This document shows, piece after piece, positions 18,577-28,124 of a stretch of DNA of 64,000 nucleotides (position 1 is its first letter; the number at the start of each line of letters is the position of its first letter). The DNA comes from Aureivirga sp. CE67 (GTDB lineage: Bacteria; Bacteroidota; Bacteroidia; Flavobacteriales; Flavobacteriaceae), in NCBI RefSeq assembly GCF_015767245.1, contig NZ_JADOTV010000004.1:62001-126000 (forward strand). The letters are read 5' to 3'. The notes under the pieces were generated by a model, which saw only the letters and a list, made by a program, of their open reading frames with translations, was not told the origin of the DNA and did no database searches. The translations under genes were made by a program, and so were the position numbers.

Positions 18577-19707
18577 ATGAAGTTTGATTTAAAAATTAAA
18601 GATCCGTTAAGTAAGGCAAGAGCAGGAGTTGTAACTACTGATCATGGTGAAATAGAAACACCTATTTTTATGCCTGTAGGAACAGTAGGTACCGTAAAAG
18701 GAGTACATCAAAGAGAATTAAAAGATGATATCAATCCTGATATTATTCTTGGAAATACATATCATTTATATTTACGTCCAAAAACTGATATTTTAGAGCA
18801 AGCAGGAGGTTTGCATAAATTTATGGGTTGGGATAGAAATATTTTGACAGATAGTGGAGGATTTCAAGTATATTCTTTATCTGGAAGAAGAAAAATTAAT
18901 GAAGAAGGTGTGAAGTTTAAGAGTCACATTGATGGATCTTATCATTTCTTTTCTCCTGAGAGTGTAATGGAAGTTCAGCGTTCTATCGGAGCAGATATTA
19001 TTATGGCTTTTGACGAATGTACACCTTATCCTTGTGATTATAATTATGCAAAACGTTCAATGCATATGACACATCGTTGGTTAAAAAGATGTATCAATCA
19101 CTTGGAGAAAGTTCCGCCAAAATATGATTATAATCAAACACTTTTTCCAATTGTTCAAGGAAGTACTTTTAAAGACTTAAGAAAACGATCTGCAGAGTTT
19201 ATTGCTTCTGTAGAGGCAGAAGGAAATGCAATTGGAGGATTGTCAGTAGGAGAGCCAGCTGAAGAATTATATGAAATGACAGATATCGTTTGTGGTATTC
19301 TTCCAGAAGACAAGCCAAGATATTTAATGGGAGTTGGAACGCCAATCAATATTTTAGAAAATATTGCGTTAGGAGTGGATATGTTTGATTGTGTAATGCC
19401 AACTAGAAACGCTAGAAATGGTATGTTATTTACAGCACACGGAACAATTAATATCAAAAATAAGAAGTGGGAAAATGATTTTTCTCCAATTGATGATATG
19501 GGAATTACGTATGTAGATACACAATATTCGAAAGCATATTTACGTCATCTATTTGTTGCAAATGAATTATTAGGAAAACAAATTGCAACTATTCATAATT
19601 TAGGTTTCTATCTTTGGTTAGTAAGAGAAGCTAGAAAACATATTATTGCTGGTGACTTTACGACTTGGAAAAATAGAATGGTTCAACAAATGAATAAACG
19701 ATTATAG
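18577..19707 (+). CDS. tgt: Queuine tRNA-ribosyltransferase (Tgt)
   Basis: A 376-residue tRNA-guanine transglycosylase that replaces G34 by a queuosine precursor in tRNAs for Asp, Asn, His and Tyr. LTDSGGFQVYSL and FDCVMPTRNARNG carry the two catalytic Asp residues. The usual zinc ligands (CxCxxC before the RAYLRHL segment) are missing. The same place reads MGITYVDTQYSKAYLRHLF, and only the His in TIHNL remains. A TTG at 18568 lies inside a TATCTTTG box (18563-18570), so the ATG at 18577 is used. If that box is the promoter, the transcript would be nearly leaderless. Confidence 0.93.
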   Translation: MKFDLKIKDPLSKARAGVVTTDHGEIETPIFMPVGTVGTVKGVHQRELKDDINPDIILGNTYHLYLRPKTDILEQAGGLHKFMGWDRNILTDSGGFQVYSLSGRRKINEEGVKFKSHIDGSYHFFSPESVMEVQRSIGADIIMAFDECTPYPCDYNYAKRSMHMTHRWLKRCINHLEKVPPKYDYNQTLFPIVQGSTFKDLRKRSAEFIASVEAEGNAIGGLSVGEPAEELYEMTDIVCGILPEDKPRYLMGVGTPINILENIALGVDMFDCVMPTRNARNGMLFTAHGTINIKNKKWENDFSPIDDMGITYVDTQYSKAYLRHLFVANELLGKQIATIHNLGFYLWLVREARKHIIAGDFTTWKNRMVQQMNKRL

Positions 19708-19711
19708 TTAG

Positions 19712-20803
19712 GTGAAAATACTTGATAAATATATATTAAAGAGATATCTAGGGTCTTTTATCTTTACACTTTTGATTTTAATTCCAATTGCAATTGCGAT
19801 TGATATTTCACAAAAAGTAGATAAATTTTTACGCTGGCCAGAGTTAACAACAATGCAGATAATAGAGGAATATTATTTGAATTTCACTATTTATTATGCA
19901 AATACTTTTATGCCACTGGCACTGTTTATTTCTATTATATTTTTCACCTCAAAACTAGCAGCAAATACAGAAATTATTGCTATAAATAGTGCAAAAATAT
20001 CTTTTACTCGTATGCTTCGTCCATATATGATTGGGGCAACGATTGTGACAATTTTTGCACTATCTATGAATCATTATATAGTACCGAAAAGTAGAAAAGT
20101 TTTCGAAGAATTTAATGATAAATATATGCGTAGTAAAAAGAAACGCGCAGGAGCTGATTATGTAAGAAATGGAACACTTCAACTATCAGACGGAGATTAC
20201 GTATTTATCAAAAATTTTAATTTAAAAAATAATAGAGGGCAAAGTTTTACATTTGAACATTTTGATGGTCATAAATTAAAATATAAAATTTTTGCTGATG
20301 CTATTCGTTGGAATACAAAAGATAGTACTTATGAGCTAACAAATTATCGAAAAAGAACACTTTTAGCAAAAAAAGATCTTATTGAAGTAAAGAAAAAGTT
20401 TGATACAGTTTTTGATTTCAAACCTTCAGATTTATTAGTAATGGATTATATTTCCATGGAAAAATCAACACCAGACTTGGTAGATTTTATTGATAAGTCA
20501 AAAGCAAGAGGAGTGAAGAACTTAAATACACATTTAGTAGAGTTATATAAACGAACTAGTTTACCATTGTCATCTTATATATTGACAATTATTGCAGTAG
20601 CACTTTCTTCTAGAAAGAAAAGAGGAGGAACAGGAGTGAATCTTGCAATTGGTATTTCGTTAATGTTTACCTATGTATTCTTTATCAGAATTGCAGAAGT
20701 ATTAGGTTCTGTTTCTGGTGCAAATTCTTTATTATATGTTTGGTTCCCAAATATTGTTTTTGGAGCCGTAGCAATATACCTTTATATCAATGCCAAAAAG
20801 TAA
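19712..20803 (+). CDS. LptF/LptG family permease
   Basis: A 363-residue YjgP/YjgQ permease of the LPS transport ABC system, which extracts LPS from the inner membrane. It has three N-terminal spans, a periplasmic beta-jellyroll region (about residues 130-270, with DYVFIKNFNL and KLKYKIFADAIRW) and three C-terminal spans. The start is GTG, five bases after the tgt stop. Sequence does not tell LptF from LptG with confidence. It overlaps the next gene by 14 bases. Confidence 0.88.
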   Translation: MKILDKYILKRYLGSFIFTLLILIPIAIAIDISQKVDKFLRWPELTTMQIIEEYYLNFTIYYANTFMPLALFISIIFFTSKLAANTEIIAINSAKISFTRMLRPYMIGATIVTIFALSMNHYIVPKSRKVFEEFNDKYMRSKKKRAGADYVRNGTLQLSDGDYVFIKNFNLKNNRGQSFTFEHFDGHKLKYKIFADAIRWNTKDSTYELTNYRKRTLLAKKDLIEVKKKFDTVFDFKPSDLLVMDYISMEKSTPDLVDFIDKSKARGVKNLNTHLVELYKRTSLPLSSYILTIIAVALSSRKKRGGTGVNLAIGISLMFTYVFFIRIAEVLGSVSGANSLLYVWFPNIVFGAVAIYLYINAKK

Positions 20804-21695
20804 CTTAAAACATTTTCTTCACCTTCATTTAATTGTTTTTATTTGGGGATTTACAGCTTTATTAGGTGATTTAATAAGTTTAGAAGCACTGCCATTAGTA
20901 TGGTTTCGAATGTTTCTAGCTGTAGGATTTATTTATATATATTTTTTATATAAGAAGAAAAAAATTGCGATTGATAAAAAAGCTTGGATTAAATTTTTAA
21001 TTGGGGGAATTATTATTGCCCTTCATTGGATTACTTTCTTCCATGCTATAAAGGTTTCAAATATTTCAGTTGTATTAGTTACACTTAGTACCGGAGCATT
21101 TTTTGCCTCTATTTTAGAACCCATTTTTTTTAAGAGAAAAATACAACCCTTAGAATTATTCTTCGGATCGGTTGTGATTTTGGGTCTGTATGTGATTTTT
21201 AATTTAGATACAGATTATACTTTAGGAATTATTTACGCTTTGATTTCTGCATTTCTTTCCGCTTTGTTTTCAGTAATAAATGGTTTATACGTTAAAAAAT
21301 ACGAACCATCGATCATTTCTTTCTATCAATTATTGTTAGGAGTAGGGTTTGTAACCATATTTCTAGGTGTTACAGGTGGATTTCATTCAGAATTTTTTGC
21401 ATTAGAAGTATCAGATTGGATATATTTGTTCATTCTAAGTAGTGTATGTACTGCTTATGCATTTATCGGATCTGTAAAAGTGATGCAATTTTTAACTCCT
21501 TACACAGTAATGCTAACTATTAATTTAGAACCTGTATATGGAATTATATTAGCTGTATTAGTTTTTCCAGAAAAAGAAAAAATGGACGCTTCGTTTTATA
21601 TTGGAGCAGCAATTATTATATTAGTCGTTTTATTAAACGGAATTATTAAGAATCGAAAAGAAAAGGCGATACAAAAAAAGCAAATAAGTTTATGA
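20790..21695 (+). CDS. EamA/DMT family transporter
   Basis: A 301-residue protein with ten predicted spans in two EamA repeats (LHLHLIVFIWGFTALLGDL at the start of the first, LGIIYALISAFLSALFSVIN at the second). Such drug/metabolite transporters export amino acids, metabolites or drugs. The substrate is unknown. It is translationally coupled to the Lpt permease by a 14-base overlap. The basic tail ends QKKQISL. Confidence 0.85.
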   Translation: MPKSNLKHFLHLHLIVFIWGFTALLGDLISLEALPLVWFRMFLAVGFIYIYFLYKKKKIAIDKKAWIKFLIGGIIIALHWITFFHAIKVSNISVVLVTLSTGAFFASILEPIFFKRKIQPLELFFGSVVILGLYVIFNLDTDYTLGIIYALISAFLSALFSVINGLYVKKYEPSIISFYQLLLGVGFVTIFLGVTGGFHSEFFALEVSDWIYLFILSSVCTAYAFIGSVKVMQFLTPYTVMLTINLEPVYGIILAVLVFPEKEKMDASFYIGAAIIILVVLLNGIIKNRKEKAIQKKQISL

Positions 21696-21743
21696 TACTT
21701 TTTCAAAGTTGCTATATTTGTATTTCCACTCAAATATTATAGT

Positions 21744-22697
21744 ATGGAATATTTAGATTTTGAATTACCTATAAAAGAACTTGAAGATCAATTAGAAAAG
21801 TGCGTTGTTATTGGAGAAGAAAGCAATGTAGATGTTTCTGAAACATGTAAAAATATTGAAGAAAAACTACAAAAAACTCGTGAAGAGATTTATAAAGACT
21901 TGACTCCTTGGCAAAAAGTTCAATTATCACGTCATCCTAATAGACCATATACATTAAACTACATTAATGCATTTGCAGGAGATACTTTCATGGAACTTCA
22001 CGGAGATAGAAATGTAAGTGATGACAAAGCAATGGTAGGTGGTTTAGGTAAAATTGGGGACCAGAGCTTCATGTTCATAGGACAACAAAAAGGACACAAC
22101 ACAAAAACTCGTCAATATAGAAACTTCGGGATGGCAAATCCGGAAGGATACCGTAAAGCTTTACGTTTAATGAAAATGGCTGAAAAGTTCGGTATTCCTG
22201 TAGTAACATTCTTAGATACACCTGGAGCATTCCCAGGATTAGAAGCCGAAGAAAGAGGACAAGGAGAAGCTATTGCAAGAAATATTTTCGAAATGGCTCG
22301 TTTAAAAACTCCTATTATTTCAATCGTTATTGGAGAAGGAGCTTCAGGAGGAGCAATCGGAATTGGAGTTGGAGATAGAGTTTACATGATGGAAAATACT
22401 TGGTATACAGTAATTTCTCCAGAATCATGTTCTTCAATCTTATGGAGAAGCTGGGAGCACAAAGAAAAAGCTGCTGAAGCATTAAAATTAACTGCTGAAG
22501 ATATGCTTGATCTTAAGATTATTGACGGAATCATTAAAGAACCAGTTGGAGGAGCTCACTACAATAGAGAAGAAGCTTACAACGCAGTTCAAGAGCAAAT
22601 CTTAAAAGCATTTGATGAGTTAAAAGATTTATCTGATGAAGAGTTAGTAGCTCAAAGAATGGATAAATACTCTAAAATGGGAGTTTACGAAGAATAA
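21744..22697 (+). CDS. accA: Acetyl-CoA carboxylase carboxyltransferase subunit alpha
   Basis: A 317-residue subunit that, with AccD, moves the carboxyl group from biotin carrier protein to acetyl-CoA, the first step of fatty acid synthesis. [45 protein letters not shown] and [13 protein letters not shown] are the classic AccA signatures. TATATTTG at 21713-21720 is a likely -7 element with a 23-base leader, though no TTG partner is clear. AccD and biotin carrier genes are not in the window. Confidence 0.96.
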   Translation: MEYLDFELPIKELEDQLEKCVVIGEESNVDVSETCKNIEEKLQKTREEIYKDLTPWQKVQLSRHPNRPYTLNYINAFAGDTFMELHGDRNVSDDKAMVGGLGKIGDQSFMFIGQQKGHNTKTRQYRNFGMANPEGYRKALRLMKMAEKFGIPVVTFLDTPGAFPGLEAEERGQGEAIARNIFEMARLKTPIISIVIGEGASGGAIGIGVGDRVYMMENTWYTVISPESCSSILWRSWEHKEKAAEALKLTAEDMLDLKIIDGIIKEPVGGAHYNREEAYNAVQEQILKAFDELKDLSDEELVAQRMDKYSKMGVYEE

Positions 22698-22718
22698 GAT
22701 TTTTCAAAAATATAGAAC

Positions 22719-22753
22719 AAAAAAATCGCACTTAGTAAAGTGCGATTTTTTTA
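22719..22753. terminator. Bidirectional intrinsic terminator
   Basis: Stem AAAAATCGCACTT with AAGTGCGATTTTT around AGTA, between convergent accA and rluD. Confidence 0.85.
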
Positions 22754-22783
22754 TATTATAATTTCTGATTTTAAACGAAATAA

Positions 22784-23806
22784 TTAATCTCTTTGATTAA
22801 CAGTATACGTTCTCCATTTTTCTAAACATTGCTGAATATCTTCTGGAATTTCAGAATTAAATTGCATTTTTTCTCCAGTAACTGGATGAATAAAACCTAA
22901 AGTTTTTGCATGTAGCGCTTGTCTTGGTAAAACTTTGAAACAGTTTTCTACAAATTGTTTGTATTTTGTAAAAGTTGTTCCTTTTAAGATAGCATCTCCA
23001 CCATATCTTTCATCATTAAATAATGTATGTCCAATATGCTTCATATGCGCTCTAATTTGATGCGTTCTACCAGTTTCTAGTCTACATTCAACAAGTGTCA
23101 CATAAGTTAATCTTTCAAGAACTTTATAATGTGTAACAGCTGGTTTTCCAAATTCTCCATCAGGGAAAACAGACATTTGAAGTCTATTTTTTAAACTTCT
23201 TCCGATATGTCCTTCAATAGTTCCAGAATCTTCTTCAATATTTCCCCAAACTAAAGCATAGTACAATCTTTCTGTTGATTTATCAAAAAATTGTTTTGCC
23301 AAATGAGTCATTGCAGATTCTGTTTTTGCAACTACTAATAATCCACTTGTATCTTTATCAATACGGTGAACTAAACCAGGACGTTCATTACTATTTGTTG
23401 GTAAGTTTTCAATATGATGAATTAAACCATTAACTAAAGTTCCGCTGTAGTTTCCATGTCCCGGGTGTACAACCATTCCTGCTGGTTTGTTTACAACTAA
23501 TAAACTATCATCTTCAAAAACAATATCAATAGGAATGTCTTCTGCTACTAATAAATTCTCATGTGGAGGATGCTCTAAAACAACTCTTACAACATCATGA
23601 GGTTTTACTTTATAATTTGATTTAACAGCAATTTCATTCACTAAAATGTTTCCAGATTTTGCTGCTTGTTGAATTTTATTTCTTGTAGCATTTTCAATAA
23701 AATTCATTAAAAATTTATCTACACGTAAAGGCTCTTGCCCATCTGACGCTACAAATCTATAATGTTCGTATAACTCTTCGTTATCTATTTCTTCTACTAT
23801 ACTCAT
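22784..23806 (-). CDS. rluD: Ribosomal large-subunit pseudouridine synthase RluD family
   Basis: A 340-residue RNA pseudouridine synthase. An S4-like RNA-binding domain lies at residues 25-95 (LRVDKFLMNFIENATRNKIQ). The catalytic motif RIDKDTSGLLVVAK holds the active Asp near residue 150. GRTHQIRAHMKHIGHTLFNDERYG is the conserved later motif. RluD modifies helix 69 of 23S rRNA, and the family fit is strong although the exact target is inferred. The start ATG is three bases past the PASTA gene stop, suggesting one operon. Confidence 0.92.
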   Translation of the reverse strand: MSIVEEIDNEELYEHYRFVASDGQEPLRVDKFLMNFIENATRNKIQQAAKSGNILVNEIAVKSNYKVKPHDVVRVVLEHPPHENLLVAEDIPIDIVFEDDSLLVVNKPAGMVVHPGHGNYSGTLVNGLIHHIENLPTNSNERPGLVHRIDKDTSGLLVVAKTESAMTHLAKQFFDKSTERLYYALVWGNIEEDSGTIEGHIGRSLKNRLQMSVFPDGEFGKPAVTHYKVLERLTYVTLVECRLETGRTHQIRAHMKHIGHTLFNDERYGGDAILKGTTFTKYKQFVENCFKVLPRQALHAKTLGFIHPVTGEKMQFNSEIPEDIQQCLEKWRTYTVNQRD

Positions 23807-23809
23807 TTT

Positions 23810-24439
23810 TTACTGCACTTCATTTTCATTTCCCTCAGAATCTGTGTCAGAGTTTTGTTTTACCTCTTGCTCACTAGATTTTCCATTTCCTTTTCCGTCT
23901 CCTAATTTCAACTCAATTACAGAGTTTTTAGGTAACAAATCTCCAACATTAATTGGCTTTCCATCATAATAAACCCCTCTTACAACATCTTTTGCAATAT
24001 CGTAAACATACACAGGTTTATTTCCTACTTGCAATCCTCTAGCTTTTAAAAGAGCCAAAGCATTTCTCTTTGAAATTCCAACAATCGGAGGTAATTCCAC
24101 ATTTCTATACCCTGAAGGATTTACTGTCAGATATATTTGTCTGTTTTCTTTTACATTGTCATAAGCTTCAGGCGTTTGCTCAATGATAGAATATGGAGGA
24201 TATTTTGGATTAAAGTTCGCTGTATCACGAATCTTAAATCTTAAATTTCTTTCTGTTAATAATTTTTCAGCTTCCTCTAACGACTTCTTTTCAAGATTTG
24301 GTACCTGAATTTTTTGATCATGATTTGTAGTGAAATCTAACCACTTCAAAACGATGAAAATTAATAAAATAACCCCCACAATTGCGATTGCAAGGTGTTT
24401 AAAAAAAGTTTTTGATTTTAAAAAATTTACTAAACTCAT
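23810..24439 (-). CDS. Single-span PASTA domain protein
   Basis: A 209-residue protein from the ATG at 24439. A 15-residue upstream extension is possible from 24484 but unlikely. One membrane span (IAIVGVILLIFIVLKWL) is followed by two or three extracytoplasmic PASTA modules (VPNLEKKSLEEAEKLLTERN, then PPIVGISKRNALALLKARGL), which in other proteins bind peptidoglycan or beta-lactams. The tail is low complexity. There is no kinase domain. Homologues beside rluD and ddl are common in flavobacteria, which suggests a role in the cell wall. Confidence 0.87.
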   Translation of the reverse strand: MSLVNFLKSKTFFKHLAIAIVGVILLIFIVLKWLDFTTNHDQKIQVPNLEKKSLEEAEKLLTERNLRFKIRDTANFNPKYPPYSIIEQTPEAYDNVKENRQIYLTVNPSGYRNVELPPIVGISKRNALALLKARGLQVGNKPVYVYDIAKDVVRGVYYDGKPINVGDLLPKNSVIELKLGDGKGNGKSSEQEVKQNSDTDSEGNENEVQ

Positions 24440-24513
24440 ATAAATTTTATTTTCAGCAAAGATATAAAACGTATTTTTATGCATTGAATTATTTTAAAAA
24501 ATTCTGAAATACA

Positions 24514-25506
24514 ATGCAAAAGAACAACAAAATAAGTGTTGGGATCCTTATGGGAGGGTATTCTTCTGAATATCAGATCTCTTTAAAAAGTGGTAATGTT
24601 GTTTATGAACATTTAGATAAAGAAAAATTTAACGTTTATAAAGTTCATATTTTAAAAGAAAAATGGGTTGCTGTCATAGATTCGGAAGAATATCCGATAG
24701 ATCGAACAGATTTTTCGTTTGAAATGAACGGTGAAAAAATAAATTTTGATATAGTTTTCAATGCAATTCATGGAACTCCAGGAGAAGACGGAAAGATTTT
24801 GGCATATTTAGAACTTTTAAATATTCCTCATACTTCTGCTCCTTTTTACCAGATGGCATTGACTTTTAATAAACGAGATACACTTGCAGTATTAAAAGCA
24901 CACGGAATTAAAACTGCGACTTCTTGTTATATTTATGAAAATGAAAATTATTCTATTGATGAAATTTTAGAAACTGTTGGTTTACCTTGTTTTGTGAAGC
25001 CAAATAGAGCTGGTTCTAGTTTTGGAATTTCGAAAGTGAATAAAAAAGAAGAAATGCAGAAAGCTTTAGAAGTTGCTTTTAAAGAAGATCATGAAGTAAT
25101 TGTTGAAGCATTTTTGGACGGACCTGAAGTTTCTGTTGGAGTAATTGAATATAAAGGAGAAGTAAAAGTATTGCCTTTTACAGAAATTGTTTCAGAAAAT
25201 GATTTCTTTGATTATGAAGCAAAATATTTAGGAAAATCTCAGGAGATAACTCCGGCAAGAATTTCGAAAGAAATAGAAGCTGTAACTTCTGAAATTGCCA
25301 AAAAAGCTTATCAGATATTGAATATGAAAGGATTTTCTCGTTCGGAATTTATTATTGTAAACGATGAACCTTTCTTTTTAGAAATGAATACAGTTCCAGG
25401 TTTGACAGCAGAAAGTATCTTGCCACAACAAGCAAATTGTGCAGGAATTTCGTTGAAAGAATTATTTGGAAATGCTATTGAAATGAATTTAAACCCTAAG
25501 AAATGA
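24514..25506 (+). CDS. ddl: D-alanine--D-alanine ligase
   Basis: A 330-residue ATP-grasp enzyme that joins two D-Ala for peptidoglycan precursor synthesis. SVGILMGGYSSEYQISLKSG is the N-terminal signature. NAIHGTPGEDGKI, CFVKPNRAGSSFGISKV and FLEMNTVPGLTAESILPQQA carry ATP and magnesium ligands. It overlaps coaD by 4 bases (ATGA). The divergent promoter region shared with the PASTA gene is only 70 bases. Confidence 0.95.
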   Translation: MQKNNKISVGILMGGYSSEYQISLKSGNVVYEHLDKEKFNVYKVHILKEKWVAVIDSEEYPIDRTDFSFEMNGEKINFDIVFNAIHGTPGEDGKILAYLELLNIPHTSAPFYQMALTFNKRDTLAVLKAHGIKTATSCYIYENENYSIDEILETVGLPCFVKPNRAGSSFGISKVNKKEEMQKALEVAFKEDHEVIVEAFLDGPEVSVGVIEYKGEVKVLPFTEIVSENDFFDYEAKYLGKSQEITPARISKEIEAVTSEIAKKAYQILNMKGFSRSEFIIVNDEPFFLEMNTVPGLTAESILPQQANCAGISLKELFGNAIEMNLNPKK

Positions 25507-25979
25507 GAAAAGCAATCTTCCCAGGATCATTTGATCCAATTACCGTAGGACACATTGATGTTATTGAAAGAGCAATTCCGCTTTTTGATGAGATAATTAT
25601 TGCTATCGGAACGAATTCTACAAAAAAATACATGTTTTCTCTTGAAGAAAGAAAAATGTTTATTGAAGAAGCTTTTAAAAATGCTCCGAGTGTAAAAGTG
25701 AAAACTTATGAAGGTTTGACAATAGATTTTTGCAAAGAAGAAAATGCAGAATTTTTATTGAGAGGTTTAAGAAATCCTGCTGATTTTGAGTTTGAAAAAG
25801 GAATTGCACAAACAAATAGAAAGCTTTCAGGAATTGAAACAGTGTTTTTATTGACTAGTGCGGAAACTTCTTTTATCAGTTCAAGTATTGTAAGAGATTT
25901 AATCAAAAATGGAGGAGATGTAAAATTGTTTACTCCAGAAATTATTTCAAAAACACTGAAAGAGAAGAAAAATATTTAA
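25503..25979 (+). CDS. coaD: Phosphopantetheine adenylyltransferase
   Basis: A 158-residue nucleotidyltransferase that makes dephospho-CoA from 4'-phosphopantetheine and ATP. The (T/H)xGH motif is in FPGSFDPITVGHIDVIERA. LLRGLRNPADFEFE and the C-terminal SSSIVRDLIKNGGDV complete the active site. It is translationally coupled to ddl by a 4-base overlap. Confidence 0.96.
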   Translation: MRKAIFPGSFDPITVGHIDVIERAIPLFDEIIIAIGTNSTKKYMFSLEERKMFIEEAFKNAPSVKVKTYEGLTIDFCKEENAEFLLRGLRNPADFEFEKGIAQTNRKLSGIETVFLLTSAETSFISSSIVRDLIKNGGDVKLFTPEIISKTLKEKKNI

Positions 25980-26044
25980 CAAATTAAAAGCTTTTTAGAA
26001 GTATTATTTTTTCTTATCTTTTATAACCTTAAAAGAATGTAACC

Positions 26045-26803
26045 ATGAAAATCGTAATATCTCCAGCAAAGTCTTTGGATTTTGAAACAGAAACACCATC
26101 GGATTTCTATTCAGATCCAATTTTTATACAAAAATCAGAAAGAATCCAGAATACTTTAAAACAAAAAAGTCCGAAGGAACTTTCAGATTTAATGAATATA
26201 TCTGCCAATTTAGCAAACCTAAATTGGCAAAGAAATCAAGATTGGTCTTATCCTTTTACATTAGAAAATTCTCGTCAAGCTCTTTATGCTTTTAAAGGAG
26301 ATGTGTATCAAGGATTGGATGCATATACTATTGCAACTACCAAAATTCCGATGCTTCAAGATAAAGTAAGAATTCTTTCTGGGCTTTATGGAATTTTAAA
26401 ACCTTTTGATTTAATCCAGCCATATCGTTTGGAAATGGGAACAAAATTAGAAGTGGGAACGCATAAGAATTTATATGATTTTTGGGGAAATTATATCACA
26501 GAATCTTTAAATCATGAATTAAATGATGGAGATGTGTTGATAAATTTGGCAAGTAATGAATATTTTAAAGCGATTAAACCAAAAGAATTAAAAGCAGAAA
26601 TCATTACTCCAGTTTTTAAAGATTATAAAAACGGAAAGCTTAAAGTGATTAGTTTTAATGCTAAAAAAGCTAGAGGAATGATGGTGAGATATATTATTGA
26701 AAATCATGTAGAACAACCTTGTGATTTGAAAAACTTCACAGAAGGAGGTTATGCTTATGATGAAAATTTATCTTCAGACAAAGAATTTGTTTTTACAAAA
26801 TAA
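26045..26803 (+). CDS. yaaA: Peroxide stress protein YaaA (DUF328/UPF0246)
   Basis: A 252-residue cytoplasmic protein. KIVISPAKSLDFETETP at the start and KARGMMVRYIIENHVEQPCDLKNFTEGGYAY at the end are the YaaA family marks. In E. coli YaaA lowers free iron and protects DNA and proteins during peroxide stress. It sits 65 bases past coaD with a short leader. A dispersed repeat follows its stop. Confidence 0.93.
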   Translation: MKIVISPAKSLDFETETPSDFYSDPIFIQKSERIQNTLKQKSPKELSDLMNISANLANLNWQRNQDWSYPFTLENSRQALYAFKGDVYQGLDAYTIATTKIPMLQDKVRILSGLYGILKPFDLIQPYRLEMGTKLEVGTHKNLYDFWGNYITESLNHELNDGDVLINLASNEYFKAIKPKELKAEIITPVFKDYKNGKLKVISFNAKKARGMMVRYIIENHVEQPCDLKNFTEGGYAYDENLSSDKEFVFTK

Positions 26804-26851
26804 ATTAAAGAAAAAGCGAAGGCAAAGTATATTTCTACTCAAGTTATTGAT

Positions 26852-26871
26852 GACTTCTACTTCGCTCAGTC
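26852..26871 (-). repeat. Short dispersed repeat, copy 1
   Basis: On the minus strand it reads GACTGAGCGAAGTAGAAGTC. Related copies are at 59951-59969 and 62517-62536. Part of a weak inverted repeat (AAGCGAAG/CTTCGCT), so it may also end transcription from yaaA and birA, which converge here. Confidence 0.6.
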
Positions 26872-26881
26872 TTTAAAAAAA

Positions 26882-27622
26882 TTATAGAAATTGTGCGAAT
26901 TTGATTTGCTTTAATTCAAATTCGTACAGTTTTTCATCTTCTTTTTCCAATTGTAGAATTCCATCTTCAGAAACTCCAACAATTTTACCCATAAAACGCT
27001 CTTCATTTGAAATAAACATGGAAGGTTTTTGATATCTGAATAATAAGTTCAAATAATCGTTGGTAATTTGTTCTTCTTCTTGATTATAGATTTGTTGTAT
27101 TCTTTTCTCTATATTTTCTACTATTTTTTCAAGCAAAACATCTTTATCTATTTTCTCTTTTTTTAATAAAATACTCAGAGAAGAAGCGTGTTTTAAATCA
27201 GAATCAAAGACTTTTTGGTTGACATTTAAACCAATTCCGATAATACTAGAATGAATTTTTCCTTTTCTGAAAATATTTTCAATTAGAATTCCTGCTATTT
27301 TCTTATTCTGTGACAAAATGTCGTTTGGCCATTTGATGGAATTTTTAAGTCCAAAATACTGTGAAATTGTGTCAGAAACTGCCAAAGAAACTGCTTTACT
27401 AATGACAAAAAGATGTTTAATATTTAACTCGGAAAAATCAACGTATGTGCTAAAAGTCAAGTTTTTACCCTCTTCTACTTCCCATGTAGTGCCCATTTGC
27501 CCTTTACCTGCGTACTGATGCTCTGCTACAACGGTTGTGAAATTTTTCAAATTATCCGACTGACACAAATTTTTTAGAAAAATGTTAGTAGAATCGATGG
27601 CATTAAGTTTGATTATATTCAT
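26882..27622 (-). CDS. birA: Biotin--[acetyl-CoA carboxylase] ligase
   Basis: A 246-residue monofunctional biotin protein ligase that attaches biotin to the acetyl-CoA carboxylase carrier protein. KGQMGTTWEVEEGKNLTFS replaces the usual GRGRxGRxW-type loop and still has the Gly, Trp and Asn positions. SIKWPNDIL and KKIAGILIEN are diagnostic. The N-terminal DNA-binding domain of bifunctional BirA is absent, so it is not a repressor. Confidence 0.93.
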   Translation of the reverse strand: MNIIKLNAIDSTNIFLKNLCQSDNLKNFTTVVAEHQYAGKGQMGTTWEVEEGKNLTFSTYVDFSELNIKHLFVISKAVSLAVSDTISQYFGLKNSIKWPNDILSQNKKIAGILIENIFRKGKIHSSIIGIGLNVNQKVFDSDLKHASSLSILLKKEKIDKDVLLEKIVENIEKRIQQIYNQEEEQITNDYLNLLFRYQKPSMFISNEERFMGKIVGVSEDGILQLEKEDEKLYEFELKQIKFAQFL

Positions 27623-27712
27623 AACTTTACATTCATATTAACTAAGTTATTAACTTAGGGTGAAATACTCATAAAAAAACAATAACTTTGCAAAAAAACT
27701 AAATAATTTTTA

Positions 27713-28084
27713 ATGGTTAAAGATAATATTAGTACGGACGAACTTATTGCTGTGATTTTAAAAGGAATCGAAGAAGTTAAAGGAGAAGATATTCAAATAC
27801 TAGATTTACGTGACATCGAAAATACAGTATGCGATTACTTTATCATCTGTAGTGGAACTTCTAATACACATGTAAGCGCACTTTCTGGTTCAATACAAAA
27901 AATGGTAAGTAAAGAGTTAAAAGACAAACCATGGCACGTGGAGGGAGAAAATAATGCAGAATGGATTTTGATGGACTATGTAAACCTAGCTGTACATATA
28001 TTCCAAAAGCAAACAAGAGAATTCTATGATTTAGAGAATTTATGGGGTGATGCAAAAATCACAAAAATCTCTACAGATTACTAG
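27713..28084 (+). CDS. rsfS: Ribosomal silencing factor RsfS
   Basis: A 123-residue member of the Iojap/RsfS family, which binds ribosomal protein L14 and prevents subunit joining in slow growth. DYFIICSGTSNTHVSALSGS, HVEGENNAEWILMDY and VHIFQKQTREFYDLE are the family signatures. TAACTTTG at 27683-27690 is a likely -7 element in the divergent region with birA. It lies 40 bases before ftsH, as in many Bacteroidota. Confidence 0.94.
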   Translation: MVKDNISTDELIAVILKGIEEVKGEDIQILDLRDIENTVCDYFIICSGTSNTHVSALSGSIQKMVSKELKDKPWHVEGENNAEWILMDYVNLAVHIFQKQTREFYDLENLWGDAKITKISTDY

Positions 28085-28124
28085 AATTTGATTATTTTTA
28101 AGTAACACAATGAAATTTGTATAA

